Below, piece by piece: positions 15,782 to 24,760 of a stretch of 64,000 bases of DNA. The notes beneath the pieces were generated by a model that saw only the letters and a list, made by a program, of their open reading frames with translations, searched no databases and was not told the DNA's origin. The position numbers and the translations under genes were made by a program. How positions within the stretch are numbered: the first letter of the stretch is position 1; each line of letters starts with the position of its first letter. The stretch covers positions 531,783-595,782 of the forward strand of contig NZ_VUNZ01000003.1 of assembly GCF_008386505.1 (NCBI RefSeq). The letters are read 5' to 3'. The DNA comes from Chryseobacterium sediminis. GTDB taxonomy: Bacteria > Bacteroidota > Bacteroidia > Flavobacteriales > Weeksellaceae.

Positions 15782-15812
15782 TTTGCAGAAAATAAAAATC
15801 GTTCTATATTTG
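15782..15812 (+). promoter_or_regulatory. Promoter of tRNA-Ser
   Basis: TTTG (15782-15785), 19 bases, TATATTTG (15805-15812): a consensus Bacteroidota sigma-A promoter located about 35 bases before the tRNA. Confidence 0.8.
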
Positions 15813-15846
15813 CACCACTGAAAACAACGGTATAGCCGGGGTTTAG

Positions 15847-15931
15847 GGAGAGTTGGCAGAGTGGTCGATTGCGGCAGTCTTGAAAACTGTTGACTGTAAC
15901 AGGTCCGGGGGTTCGAATCCCTCACTCTCCG
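15847..15931 (+). tRNA. tRNA-Ser (anticodon UGA)
   Basis: Acceptor arms GGAGAGT and ACTCTCC pair fully; discriminator G. Anticodon loop CTTGAAA with TGA at 15881-15883. A long variable arm, as in class II tRNAs, and the T-loop GTTCGAATC are present. CCA is not encoded. Confidence 0.95.
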
Positions 15932-15932
15932 C

Positions 15933-15969
15933 AAAAGGAGACGTTCAAAAATGAACGTCTCCTTTTTTT
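15933..15969 (+). terminator. Terminator of tRNA-Ser
   Basis: AAAGGAGACGTTCA / TGAACGTCTCCTTT stem with a four-A loop, then a T run. Confidence 0.88.
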
Positions 15970-16124
15970 ATGTTTATACCTACCTGTCCCAAATCATTGA
16001 AAAAGGAATCTCTGCAAATATTTTTGATTGGGATTTATTTTTAACACTTTGCTCAATTAAATGTAATAAATCGGGGATATGATTGTCTTATAATAAATAC
16101 CTGTTAATCAAAATCATCCGTTTT

Positions 16125-17873
16125 ATGAATAATTACAAAAAAATTTTTATTTTGCTGTTTATTATATTGGCTATGATTGATGTTGATGCTCAAAAGACAT
16201 TATCTCCAAATTTTAGGAGTCAGGATGAAGTCTATGATATTCAGGACAGCATTATGATCAGAACGCGTGATGGGGCTCTACTCTCTGCTATTGCTGTTCG
16301 TAAAAAAGGTGATACAAGACCTAAACCTGTTATCCTGCAATTTACCATTTATGTTCGTGATAAAGACAGGGATTTACAATCGCTTAAAGACGCTGTAGAT
16401 AGAGATTATATTGGTGTAATCGCTTATACAAGAGGTAAAAGATACAGTCCCAATGAAATATACCCATACGAAACCGATGGAAATGACACCTACGATATTA
16501 TTGACTGGATCAGTAAACAATCCTGGTGCAATGGAAGTGTCGGAATGTACGGAGGAAGTTATAATGGGTTTACACAATGGGCTGCAACCAAGAAAGTTCA
16601 CCCTGCACTGAAAACGATTGTTCCCTATGTTGCTAACCGGCCGGGAATGGGATTGCCTATGGAAAATAACATTTTCATCAACCCGAATTATGAATGGTCT
16701 TTTTATGTTGGCAACAATAAATATCTGGATACAGAAACCGGCAACAATAGAAACCGGTTCAGAGCAATGATGTTCAAATGGTGGGAATCCGGAGCTGCCT
16801 ATAAGAAAATGGACAGTATTGATGGAACACCTAACAGATTGTTTCAACGTTGGATAAGCCATCCTGATTTCGATGATTACTGGCAAAAGATGGCTCCTTA
16901 TAAAGAAGATTTTGCTCAGATAAAAATCCCGGTTTTGGCTTTTGATGGTTATTATAATGATTCCCAAAATTCAAGCCTATATTATTTACGGGAACTTAAC
17001 AAATACAGTCCGGATACCCCTGCATATCTGGTGATAGGACCTTATGGGCATTTTGGAACCCAGATAGGAGGTGAAGAGATGATCAATGGATATAAAATAG
17101 ATCCCTTGGCCCGCTTTAATATCAAAGAATATACTTATCAATGGTTTGATTTCATATTAAAAGGTGGTAAGAAACCTGATTTTTTAAAAGATAAAATTAA
17201 TTATCAGGTTATAGGTACAGACCAATGGCGTAGCGCCCCTTCCTTAGATGCCATGCACAATACATATCTGAAATTCTATTTGAGCAAAAACAAATTAGGG
17301 AAATTCTATTCTTTAAGCTCCCATCAACCTAAAAACTTAGAATACTTTAAACAAGAGGTCGATTTTTCCGACCGAAAGAGCAGTAATAACGATTATTATC
17401 CGGATCCAATTGTTCGAGACAATATTGATGGTAATGGTTTGGTTTTCGTTACTGAACCCTTTGAAGAACCATTTCTTATTAATGGCTCCTTTCTCGGACA
17501 AATAAATTTAATCTGTAATAAAAAGGATCTTGATATAGGTCTCACGCTATATGAAGTTACTGCGGAGGGTAAATATTTTCACTTGTCTTATTATATTGGT
17601 CGCGCAAGTTATGCAAAAGATCCTGCCAAGCGCACTCTGTTGACACCCGGAAAAAAAGAAAGCATACCTTTTTCCAATACCCACCTGATAAGTAAGCAAC
17701 TCCAAAAAGGAAGCAGATTGGCAATTGTACTTAATGTTAATAAAAATCCTTTTTCCCAGCTTAATTATGGCACAGGTAAAGAGGTGAGTGAAGAAACAAT
17801 TCTCGATGCCAGAGAACCCTTAAATATCCAATGGTTTAACAGCAGTTTTGTTGAAATCCCTATTTTAAAATAA
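16125..17873 (+). CDS. CocE/NonD family secreted hydrolase (peptidase S15 type)
   Basis: About 582 aa from the ATG at 16125, which opens a signal peptide (hydrophobic run ending DVDAQ); the TTG at 16083 would add an unlikely leader. Alpha/beta-hydrolase core with nucleophile Ser145 in MYGGSYNGF, an Asp in the FDGYYND loop and His in GPYGHFGTQ. The C-terminal part (about 360-580) is the beta jelly-roll PepX_C domain. Family members include cocaine esterase, glutaryl-7-ACA acylase and X-Pro dipeptidyl-peptidase; the substrate here is unknown. It follows tRNA-Ser with its own leader, so check for acquisition at the tRNA. Confidence 0.87.
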   Translation: MNNYKKIFILLFIILAMIDVDAQKTLSPNFRSQDEVYDIQDSIMIRTRDGALLSAIAVRKKGDTRPKPVILQFTIYVRDKDRDLQSLKDAVDRDYIGVIAYTRGKRYSPNEIYPYETDGNDTYDIIDWISKQSWCNGSVGMYGGSYNGFTQWAATKKVHPALKTIVPYVANRPGMGLPMENNIFINPNYEWSFYVGNNKYLDTETGNNRNRFRAMMFKWWESGAAYKKMDSIDGTPNRLFQRWISHPDFDDYWQKMAPYKEDFAQIKIPVLAFDGYYNDSQNSSLYYLRELNKYSPDTPAYLVIGPYGHFGTQIGGEEMINGYKIDPLARFNIKEYTYQWFDFILKGGKKPDFLKDKINYQVIGTDQWRSAPSLDAMHNTYLKFYLSKNKLGKFYSLSSHQPKNLEYFKQEVDFSDRKSSNNDYYPDPIVRDNIDGNGLVFVTEPFEEPFLINGSFLGQINLICNKKDLDIGLTLYEVTAEGKYFHLSYYIGRASYAKDPAKRTLLTPGKKESIPFSNTHLISKQLQKGSRLAIVLNVNKNPFSQLNYGTGKEVSEETILDAREPLNIQWFNSSFVEIPILK

Positions 17874-17909
17874 AAACATTTTAAGCAGAATCTACTAAAG
17901 TCAATTTTT

Positions 17910-18103
17910 TACATTTGGACGGTTAAATAAAATTGATCCTATTAAAAAGGGAAAATCAATAGTGGGTTTCTGAAATTTGAAAAACATATTCTGTCATTTA
18001 TTTAATATTGCTTAGAAAACTCAAAAGAGGTATCGGGAGTTCGACATGACTCTCTCCCCTTAGAAACAAAATGAAACCTACTGATTACCAGTAGATTTTT
18101 TTT
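17910..18103 (+). ncRNA. Candidate small RNA / tRNA-like relic in a 432-base gap
   Basis: The gap 17874-18305 contains no CDS. It has a -7-like TACATTTG (17910-17917) but no clear -33, and a terminator hairpin at 18078-18103 that is too far (about 200 bases) from the upstream gene to be its natural end. Between them lies CGGGAGTTCGACATGACTCT..., an imperfect likeness of the T arm and acceptor 3' end of tRNA-Ser at 15911-15930 when one base is inserted. A transcript of about 180 nt or a decayed tRNA copy would explain it. The two ideas are both inference. Confidence 0.3.
18078..18103 (+). terminator. Terminator-like hairpin with T8
   Basis: CTACTG / CAGTAG stem with a five-base loop followed by eight T. 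Confidence 0.65.
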
Positions 18104-18305
18104 ATGGGTTTTTCTCCTCGCATTTTTCCATATTTCTTACAAAAGTAACTTTGATTTTTTAAATTATATGGTACCAAATCTTTTATTGATTAATCCATCA
18201 CACATTGTTATTTTTCAAGCTTTATTTTTTTTATAACATAATTATTTGGTTTTTAATTGTATATGTAATTTTTTTGTAAATTCAAGCAGTATAAATTCTT
18301 ACCTA

Positions 18306-19085
18306 ATGAAGAATACCTGGATCTATTTTAAGATAATTCTATTTTATCTTTTGAGTATGCTATTGTTTGCATTTTCTAATGCTATTTGCAAGACATGGAA
18401 GTTTCCAGAATTATTCTCACTTATATTTGCAACAGTATTAACGTGTGGATTGATTTATATTTTTATACGCTGGGATAAAATTTCATTAACGCAAATAGGT
18501 CTCGGGGGTAAAAAAAGCTGGATATCAAAGTTTTGTATTGGGGTTTGCATTGGAGTGGTGGTGGTAGGGATAATGACCTTGATTATTACTAATTTAACCG
18601 ATATAGTTTTTAAAAGATCACCGAAATTTCAGCCAGGCCAATTTGCTTTATACATTCCACTTTTCCTTTTTGTAGCTCTTCGGGAGGAGCTTACTTTTAG
18701 AACATATATGTTGTGGAGGCTTAATGATAAAATAGGTCCAATATTAAGCTTAACCTGTGTTACAATGGTATTTATTGCGGAGCATATGATTGCTGGTTTA
18801 ACCTTAAAAAACGCGCTGATCGGCTCGGGATTAGGTGCATTGCTTTTTGGAATCGCTACTTTAAGAACAGGAAATATCGCTCTATCTACTGGTTTGCATT
18901 TTGCGTGGAATTCAGCGCACTGGATGTTCGGCTTTAAGGACAATACTGGATTATTTATTGAAACAGTAGCTAAAGGCAATGAGAGTCAGGGTGAAATCGT
19001 TGCATATATGGCGTATACCGCTGTGATGCTCCTTGGAATTGTAGCGGTTATCCTGATATCAAAACCATTTCAGCATACCCGGTGA
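18306..19085 (+). CDS. CPBP family intramembrane glutamic endopeptidase
   Basis: About 259 aa from the ATG at 18306; the longer frame from 18246 begins in AT-rich leader. Eight or so membrane helices. The Abi/CPBP motifs are intact: EExxxR in REELTFRTYML (Glu127, Glu128, Arg132), His160 in the next helix (FIAEHMIAG) and HxxxN in GLHFAWNS (His198, Asn202). These proteases cleave in the membrane, as in CAAX processing or bacteriocin self-immunity; no bacteriocin gene was seen beside it, so the substrate is open. Confidence 0.9.
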   Translation: MKNTWIYFKIILFYLLSMLLFAFSNAICKTWKFPELFSLIFATVLTCGLIYIFIRWDKISLTQIGLGGKKSWISKFCIGVCIGVVVVGIMTLIITNLTDIVFKRSPKFQPGQFALYIPLFLFVALREELTFRTYMLWRLNDKIGPILSLTCVTMVFIAEHMIAGLTLKNALIGSGLGALLFGIATLRTGNIALSTGLHFAWNSAHWMFGFKDNTGLFIETVAKGNESQGEIVAYMAYTAVMLLGIVAVILISKPFQHTR

Positions 19086-19130
19086 AATCGAAAAGGTATC
19101 AGAGAGTTTAGCAAACTTGAATAAAACAAA

Positions 19131-19164
19131 AACGCCTTAAATCATTTGATTCAAGGCGTTTTTT
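19131..19164. terminator. Bidirectional terminator
   Basis: AACGCCTTaaATC / GATtcAAGGCGTT stem with A and T flanks, between convergent genes. Confidence 0.8.
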
Positions 19165-19188
19165 ATTGTGAGATATCTCAAATTTATT

Positions 19189-20133
19189 TTATGGCAAACT
19201 AATCTTTTTGCCCTGTTCCGGGAAGATATAATTTACTTTTAAGGGATTGTTTTTTAATAACTCTTTTTTGATAATTTCAGGATTATCACCCGTTGGTTTT
19301 CTATGAGTAACAACGATGCTGAGTCCCTCAAGGTTGTTTTGTCCGGTTTTTTCTTTCAGCTTGCTGAGTTCTTCAGTCAGAAGATTAGGAGTAAGGTGGC
19401 CAAACAGCAGATGTTCGGGCTGGCTGTTAGGGAAAGAAACTTCAATTAATATGGTGTTTAACTGTCTTTTTTTAACAAGTGGAGCTATAGTGGTCCAAAG
19501 ATTATCAAGACGTTCGGACTTTTCTATGCGGTCAGCTCCTGTATCTCCCAGATAAAGAAGGTAATGATTGTCTCTTCTTACCAATGCTGCACTGCTTTTA
19601 TAAGGATTTACATGACTCAGTTCGTAACCTGTTATAAAAAATGGGGTTTTAGGTGCCGGAATTTCGGTTCCTTCCTTAAGTTCATTATAATGGTATTTTC
19701 CAAGGATCGGTTTTTGGCCCTGATCGGCAAAATTAATCCAGGTATCTGTGATAAAATAATGATTTTGTAAAATCTGAATCACCGGAGCTATAGCAAAAAT
19801 ATCTTTTTTAGAATCTGCCGGAGAATTGATAATGAGTCCGGATAAATGATCCAAATGACCATGTGATACAAAATATCCTTTTATCTGATCTTTTAAAACT
19901 GTTTCTGCAGAACCGTCAAGGCTTTTCAGTTCAATAGCTTTTCGTATTCCTGCATTTACGGTACCTGCATCAAGGCAAAGAAATGCATTGTCTTTCGGAG
20001 CGCCTACCAGATAGGCAGATAAATTGTCTTCCTGCTCTCCACCATAAATCCCTAAGGGAATGACATCAAAATTCTGTGCGTGGCAAACAATATTCAGAAG
20101 AAGGGCCAATAAAGAAACTGCTGTTTTTTTCAT
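19189..20133 (-). CDS. Secreted MBL-fold hydrolase, class II cyclic-nucleotide phosphodiesterase-like
   Basis: About 314 aa from the ATG at 20133, where a signal peptide starts (SLLALLLNIVCHAQ). The N-terminus has the PDEase_II-type GIYGGEQEDNLSAYLV and LDAGTVNAGI segments, followed by the metallo-beta-lactamase site SHGHLDHLSG (His91, His93, Asp95, His96), then LYLGDTGADRIE and HRKPTGDNPE with further ligands. The likely reaction is hydrolysis of 3',5'-cyclic nucleotides, acting in the periplasm; activity is by analogy to CpdP-type enzymes and not proven. Confidence 0.82.
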   Translation of the reverse strand: MKKTAVSLLALLLNIVCHAQNFDVIPLGIYGGEQEDNLSAYLVGAPKDNAFLCLDAGTVNAGIRKAIELKSLDGSAETVLKDQIKGYFVSHGHLDHLSGLIINSPADSKKDIFAIAPVIQILQNHYFITDTWINFADQGQKPILGKYHYNELKEGTEIPAPKTPFFITGYELSHVNPYKSSAALVRRDNHYLLYLGDTGADRIEKSERLDNLWTTIAPLVKKRQLNTILIEVSFPNSQPEHLLFGHLTPNLLTEELSKLKEKTGQNNLEGLSIVVTHRKPTGDNPEIIKKELLKNNPLKVNYIFPEQGKKISLP

Positions 20134-20280
20134 AATACTTAAACTGGAAACCATCCTTTACCGGATGAACAGAGCAAATTTACGCTATTTTTTGGCGACT
20201 GCCTTTCAGTTGTATTAACAAATAGGGCATAATTAAGTTAAGTATTTAAGAATCTGGTTAAACAACTTTGTATATAAATG

Positions 20281-20312
20281 ATAAAGCCCGCCGAACAATC
20301 AGCAGACTTTAT
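20281..20312 (-). terminator. Hairpin without a T tract downstream of the PAD gene
   Basis: ATAAAG...CTTTAT arms of 14 bases with several G-U pairs when read as RNA on minus, four-base loop. There is no long T tract. A similar hairpin is at 26101. Confidence 0.5.
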
Positions 20313-20328
20313 TTAATGGGAATATTGT

Positions 20329-21450
20329 TTATTGTGGCTGCTGCTGTGTTACACAGTGTACCATTCCGCCATTGGCAAATAAGTTACGGCAGTCTATTCC
20401 AACAACCTGTTTGCCGGGATACAGCTGTTGGATAATATTGTTGGCAACAACATCATTTGGATCATTATAATTAGGAACCAATACACGGTTATTTGCGATA
20501 TAATAATTGATGTAAGAAGCACGGCCTACATTTTTTCCGTAAGTGGTTATCACGTCGTTTCTTGTTAACGGAACTTTTACAAACTGGTAAGGAGAACCAT
20601 TTTTCGCGGTAGCATCATATAATTTATCAATATCACCGTCCGGAACCTGCCAGTAAGCAAGATCATCAGGGCTCATGGTGATAATAGTAGACGAATTGGC
20701 AAATCGAGCAAAACCGTCAATATGCATATCGGTGATATCAAGACCTGCTTTTCCATTCAGCCAGATAAATTTAGTTACCCCTAAATTTTTGGTAAATATG
20801 GCTTCTGCCTGTTGTTGAGTCATCCCCGGATTTCTGTTGTTATTGAGGATAGAACTTTTACAAGCCATCAATACTCCGTTCCCGTCAATTTCTACACTTC
20901 CGCCTTCATTGATCATTACTGAGTTGAGATTGATTTTTGGAATATTGGTGTCTGCTGCTATTTTTGATGGAATTGTGTTGCATTTGCTGTAATCTGCTTT
21001 ATTACCCCAGCCGTTAAATCCCCAATCCTGAATGAATAACTGCCCGTTTTGATCTTTTACATAGATTGGACCATTATCTCTTACCCAAAAATCATCTGTC
21101 TGATAAAGTTTGAAATTGATATTGGTAAGGGAAACTCCGGCACTGTTTAATAATCCTATAATACGATCTTTTTCTACCCCGTCATAGGCTATGATATGAA
21201 CCTTTTCACTCTGTACCAGTTCTTTGGTCATTGCGACCCAGGTTGCATCCAGCCGGTTGCGGTAAGTAGTTCCATATTGATATTGATGTGGCCATTGAAG
21301 CCAGGTTCCTTCATGCGTTGCAGATTCTTCCGGCATTCTGTAAACGGGAGTTCCCGGATTTGTACTTCCTGAATCTTCTGTAGGTTCTGTTTGGGAACAG
21401 GCAATTAAAAGAGCAGGTAATAACAGGAACATGATTTTCTTTTTTTGCAT
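20329..21450 (-). CDS. Peptidylarginine/agmatine deiminase family lipoprotein
   Basis: About 373 aa from the ATG at 21450. The lipobox LLIAC (Cys18) marks a surface or periplasmic lipoprotein. The PAD_porph family fold is clear: MPEESATHEGTWLQWPH near residue 40, DDFWVRDNGPIYV with catalytic Asp, a GGSVEIDGNG segment, DMHIDGFARF with the catalytic His, and GGMVHCVTQQ with the Cys nucleophile near residue 366. The family deiminates agmatine to N-carbamoylputrescine or peptidyl-Arg to citrulline (Porphyromonas PPAD). Lipid anchoring outside the cytosol argues against a cytosolic polyamine role. No carbamoylputrescine hydrolase is nearby. Confidence 0.85.
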   Translation of the reverse strand: MQKKKIMFLLLPALLIACSQTEPTEDSGSTNPGTPVYRMPEESATHEGTWLQWPHQYQYGTTYRNRLDATWVAMTKELVQSEKVHIIAYDGVEKDRIIGLLNSAGVSLTNINFKLYQTDDFWVRDNGPIYVKDQNGQLFIQDWGFNGWGNKADYSKCNTIPSKIAADTNIPKINLNSVMINEGGSVEIDGNGVLMACKSSILNNNRNPGMTQQQAEAIFTKNLGVTKFIWLNGKAGLDITDMHIDGFARFANSSTIITMSPDDLAYWQVPDGDIDKLYDATAKNGSPYQFVKVPLTRNDVITTYGKNVGRASYINYYIANNRVLVPNYNDPNDVVANNIIQQLYPGKQVVGIDCRNLFANGGMVHCVTQQQPQ

Positions 21451-21520
21451 AATTGATCTATTTTTTAACAAGGCAAAATTAGATGGATTGAAATGCTAAA
21501 ACTTGTCCCAAATTGACAAC

Positions 21521-22345
21521 TTACTTCAAAGGTAGCAAAATATAAGTCAGCTGTTCTTCCTGATGCTCTTCCTGTTCAGTATGTCTTTCATATTTTTCTA
21601 TGATAGGAGAGTGTGAAAACTCAAGACCTGAATTAAAAATCCAGCGGGAATAGATTTTAGTGTAAGTTTCGTCTATGGTTTCATAGCTGCCCATATGAGT
21701 AAAACGGGCATACTTACCCCCGAAAATTGTTTTTGAAGGCAGTTTTTTGTTGGCAGATTGTGTAGAAGAACATGCATCATACCGGCAGTTGATTTCTGTT
21801 TTAATCAATGGTTCGTCTGCTATAACACCAAAATATGCTGTTCCGGAATCAGGAAAATTGTTTTTCATGAAGTTTTTCCATAGTACCTCAATTTCTTCAT
21901 TATTATAATAGGTTTTAATGCTTTGATAGTATACCTGAAAGGGTTTAAGATATACAATTTCCGGTTCCAGTAATATGTCGGAAGTTACCGGAATAATTTC
22001 ATCTCCACAAAGGAGCTTTTCCTTACTTAATCTCGCTGCTTTGGGTGAAATCCCGAAGTGTTGTTTGAAAGCCTTGGAAAAAGAAGCTATATTGGCAAAT
22101 CCCACTTCAATAGCAATGGAGGTAAGGTTTTCCTGAGTATAAAGAATTCTCTTATAAGCATTTTCTACCTTCAGTCTTTGCTGGAAAGCACCTATGGTCT
22201 CTCCACAGCTGTACTTAAAAATACGCTGAATATTCCGGTAAGAATAATGAGAGACTTCTTCCAGTTCCTTTACAGAGACGGGCTGATCATAATTCTTTTC
22301 CATGAAATTGATGACGCTGTAAATGCAGTTCAGATTGTCTTCCAT
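21521..22345 (-). CDS. AraC family regulator with GyrI-like effector domain
   Basis: 274 aa. Two HTH motifs at the N-terminus (residues about 5-105: VSVKELEEVSHYSYRNIQRIFK and LTSIAIEVGFANIASFSKAFKQHFGISP) and a GyrI/Rob-like C-terminal domain (about 125-274) with KYARFTHMGSYETIDETY. This is the SoxS/Rob/BmrR architecture that binds hydrophobic drugs or dyes. Upstream is a divergent pair at 22512 and 22762, which it may control. Confidence 0.88.
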   Translation of the reverse strand: MEDNLNCIYSVINFMEKNYDQPVSVKELEEVSHYSYRNIQRIFKYSCGETIGAFQQRLKVENAYKRILYTQENLTSIAIEVGFANIASFSKAFKQHFGISPKAARLSKEKLLCGDEIIPVTSDILLEPEIVYLKPFQVYYQSIKTYYNNEEIEVLWKNFMKNNFPDSGTAYFGVIADEPLIKTEINCRYDACSSTQSANKKLPSKTIFGGKYARFTHMGSYETIDETYTKIYSRWIFNSGLEFSHSPIIEKYERHTEQEEHQEEQLTYILLPLK

Positions 22346-22511
22346 AAGCTTTGAAGTTTTCAGAAATAAGAGGTCTGAAATACATTACAAATAAAAGAAA
22401 TAAAAAAATATCACAGCAAAATTGTATTTTAGCTTTTGGTAAAAATAAACCTGAAACCATGATTTTTGCCATTTTAAAACCCAAAAACAACCCAAAAACT
22501 TGAAATAAACC

Positions 22512-22760
22512 ATGGAAAAAGAATTATCACAATTAACCGACCATGAATTATTAGAAAAGAAAAAAGAAATCAAATCCAATAATATTCTCAATGCTGTACT
22601 TTTGGGAGTAATGGTTGGTATTTCGATTTACAGTACTATAACTGGCGGTTTCGGATTTTTAACTGTTTTGCCATTATTTTTTGTAGGTTCTATTGCTAGC
22701 CGCTGGAATAAAAATAAGAAACAATTAGAAGAAGAATTAAACTCCAGAAACCTGAAATAA
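22512..22760 (+). CDS. Small two-helix membrane protein
   Basis: 82 aa with two hydrophobic helices (about residues 25-42 and 46-60) between Lys/Glu-rich ends. Related flavobacterial proteins carry the historical label redox-active disulfide protein 2, but this one has no Cys, so that name would mislead. Its stop is followed after one base by the SnoaL-type gene at 22762, so the two are cotranscribed. Confidence 0.65.
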   Translation: MEKELSQLTDHELLEKKKEIKSNNILNAVLLGVMVGISIYSTITGGFGFLTVLPLFFVGSIASRWNKNKKQLEEELNSRNLK

Positions 22761-22761
22761 A

Positions 22762-23169
22762 ATGCAGGAGTTTAACAGAAAAACAGAAGTGGGAGCGGTA
22801 GCCTATTTCCGTTACTGTATAAAAAACGGAGATGCTGCAGGAGCATTAAGCTGTTTTCATCCCGAAGCGGTCTATATAGACAGGGATGGGAGAGAGCTGA
22901 GAGGGCTGGCCCAGATAGAACCGGCAATGAATGAAATCTGCAGATTAAAGCTGGATATTCAGGGAGAAGTTCCACATGTGATTGTTGTGAATGATCTTGC
23001 CATGTGGCTTGATCAGTGGGAAATGACGGGAATTGCTCCGGACGGACACTCTATACACATGACTGGTCATACTTCCAGCATTATGAAAAGGGATGAAGAT
23101 GGAGAATGGCTGTGGCTGGTTGATAATCCTTTTGGTTCCGCTATACTTAAAAATGATAATATGGTGTAA
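22762..23169 (+). CDS. Nuclear transport factor 2 / SnoaL-like protein
   Basis: 135 aa NTF2-like cone fold. Typical segments: AVAYFRYCIKNGDAAGALSCFHPEAVYIDRDG at the start and the strands HVIVVNDLAMWLDQWEMTG, SIHMTGHTSSIMKRDEDGEWLWLVDNPFG. The second strand set is the ketosteroid-isomerase type used for small-molecule binding or a hydration reaction. No known substrate. Follows the small membrane gene by one base. Confidence 0.8.
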   Translation: MQEFNRKTEVGAVAYFRYCIKNGDAAGALSCFHPEAVYIDRDGRELRGLAQIEPAMNEICRLKLDIQGEVPHVIVVNDLAMWLDQWEMTGIAPDGHSIHMTGHTSSIMKRDEDGEWLWLVDNPFGSAILKNDNMV

Positions 23170-23187
23170 AGTCTTTCAGAAACAAAT

Positions 23188-23219
23188 AAAAAACCTTCAG
23201 ATCAGTTCTGAAGGTTTTT
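23188..23219. terminator. Bidirectional terminator
   Basis: AAAAACCTTCAGA / TCTGAAGGTTTTT perfect inverted repeat between convergent genes. Confidence 0.88.
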
Positions 23220-23244
23220 GTATTTATCTGTCGGATATTGATTT

Positions 23245-24699
23245 TTAATTACGCAAAAACTGGCCAATTCCAGGCGAATCAAAAGTAAAGGCATTTTGAC
23301 TTTCAGATTTATCAATTTTGTTACTGATGGTTAATGCCCATAATACTAGTTCTTTACAGAAATTCTGATCTTCCGGACTTAGGTCAGAAGTATTTTCTTC
23401 CACTACAGCAGCCAGAGGGGCTATCTTATCGAGCTTAGCATAAAACTCTTCATCCGTATCATTATAATTAAGTTCTAAATGATTTTTGTTGAACCATCTG
23501 ATCAGGTCGGTATAAGGAGTTTTGATCCCTTCTTTTTCAAGTTTGGAGATGCGTGGGAACAGACTTTCAAATTGGGTCATAACCGCTTTATCAATCAAAA
23601 TTTTGGCTACATAATCTGCACCTTCCTGTTCTCCTTCATATACCAGCTCAATTTTTCCTGTGATGGAAGGAATGATGGACATAAAATCTAGCAGGCGGAC
23701 AGTGGTTCGTTCAGCTCCGGATTCAATCAAACGTAATTTAGCGGCTGCGATTAAGTTCTCCATAGCGCTGATGGTCAGACGCGCACTTACGCCGCTTTTT
23801 GCATCTACATATTCACTGATGCGTGCTGCAAAAGCTACTTCCTCCAAAAGATCTTTCGCCAGGTCAGGAATCTGTATCTGTGCTTTATCTTCAGCAGAAA
23901 TCAATGCTTCCTGTTCTGTGATCTGTCTGGCAAGAGCAATTGTTTTTGGATAGTGGGTGAAAATCTGAGACCCGATTCTGTCTTTCAATGGCGTTACAAT
24001 GCTTCCTCTGTTGGTATAATCTTCCGGATTGGCTGTGAAAACAAACTGAATGTCAAGTGGCATTCTCAACTGGAAACCACGGATCTGAATGTCTCCTTCC
24101 TGCAAAATATTAAACAGGGAAACCTGAATACGGGCCTGTAGATCCGGTAATTCATTTAAAACAAAAATGGAACGGTTGGCACGCGGAATCATTCCGTAAT
24201 GTAAAACACGCTCGTCAGAATAAGGAAGTTTTAAAGTAGCCGCTTTAATGGGGTCTATGTCACCAATTAAATCAGCAACATTTACGTCAGGAGTAGCCAG
24301 TTTTTCATAGAAACGGTGAGAGCGGTGTACCCACGAAATCGGAGTTTCATCACCCAGCTCAGCAATGAGATCTCTGGCAAATTTTGAAATCGGATGAAAT
24401 GGACTGTCATTGATTTCTGATCCTTTTACAATAGGCATGTATTCATCCAGCAGATTGACCATGCTTCTTGCAATTCTTGTTTTTGCCTGTCCGCGTAAAC
24501 CCAGTAAATTGATATGGTGACCGGCAAGAATGGCTTTTTTCAATTGGGGTACCACGGTGTCTTCATAGCCCCAGAGTCCTTCAAATACTGGTTCTTTAGC
24601 TTTAATCCTGGCTATTAAATTCGCCTGAATTTCCTCGTTAATTGTTTTATGGGTATAGCCGGAGTCTTTTAATTCTTTGAATGTAATATCGTTTTTCAT
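23245..24699 (-). CDS. AAA+ ATPase, magnesium-chelatase subunit I-like
   Basis: 484 aa. Walker A in LLGLRGQAKTRIA (Gly67-Thr74), Walker B in SIFVLNELPDL with a hhhhNE form, sensor-like VFTANPEDYTNRGSIVTPLKDRIGSQIF (the h2-insert and Arg finger are of the ChlI/MoxR clade). C-terminal helical lid about 290-484. Acts with the VWA partner encoded just upstream; such pairs work as ATP-driven metal-insertion or complex-assembly chaperones. No porphyrin genes lie here, so a chelatase role is not implied. Confidence 0.88.
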   Translation of the reverse strand: MKNDITFKELKDSGYTHKTINEEIQANLIARIKAKEPVFEGLWGYEDTVVPQLKKAILAGHHINLLGLRGQAKTRIARSMVNLLDEYMPIVKGSEINDSPFHPISKFARDLIAELGDETPISWVHRSHRFYEKLATPDVNVADLIGDIDPIKAATLKLPYSDERVLHYGMIPRANRSIFVLNELPDLQARIQVSLFNILQEGDIQIRGFQLRMPLDIQFVFTANPEDYTNRGSIVTPLKDRIGSQIFTHYPKTIALARQITEQEALISAEDKAQIQIPDLAKDLLEEVAFAARISEYVDAKSGVSARLTISAMENLIAAAKLRLIESGAERTTVRLLDFMSIIPSITGKIELVYEGEQEGADYVAKILIDKAVMTQFESLFPRISKLEKEGIKTPYTDLIRWFNKNHLELNYNDTDEEFYAKLDKIAPLAAVVEENTSDLSPEDQNFCKELVLWALTISNKIDKSESQNAFTFDSPGIGQFLRN

Positions 24700-24760
24700 T
24701 TTCTTGTACTACTAATTATCTGGTGATATTTTTATTGTTTTAAAGTCTGAAATCAGATCT

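Noticed and set aside
18306..19085. Bacteriocin immunity cassette around the CPBP protease
   Set aside because: No bacteriocin-like precursor, leader peptide or ABC exporter was found nearby.
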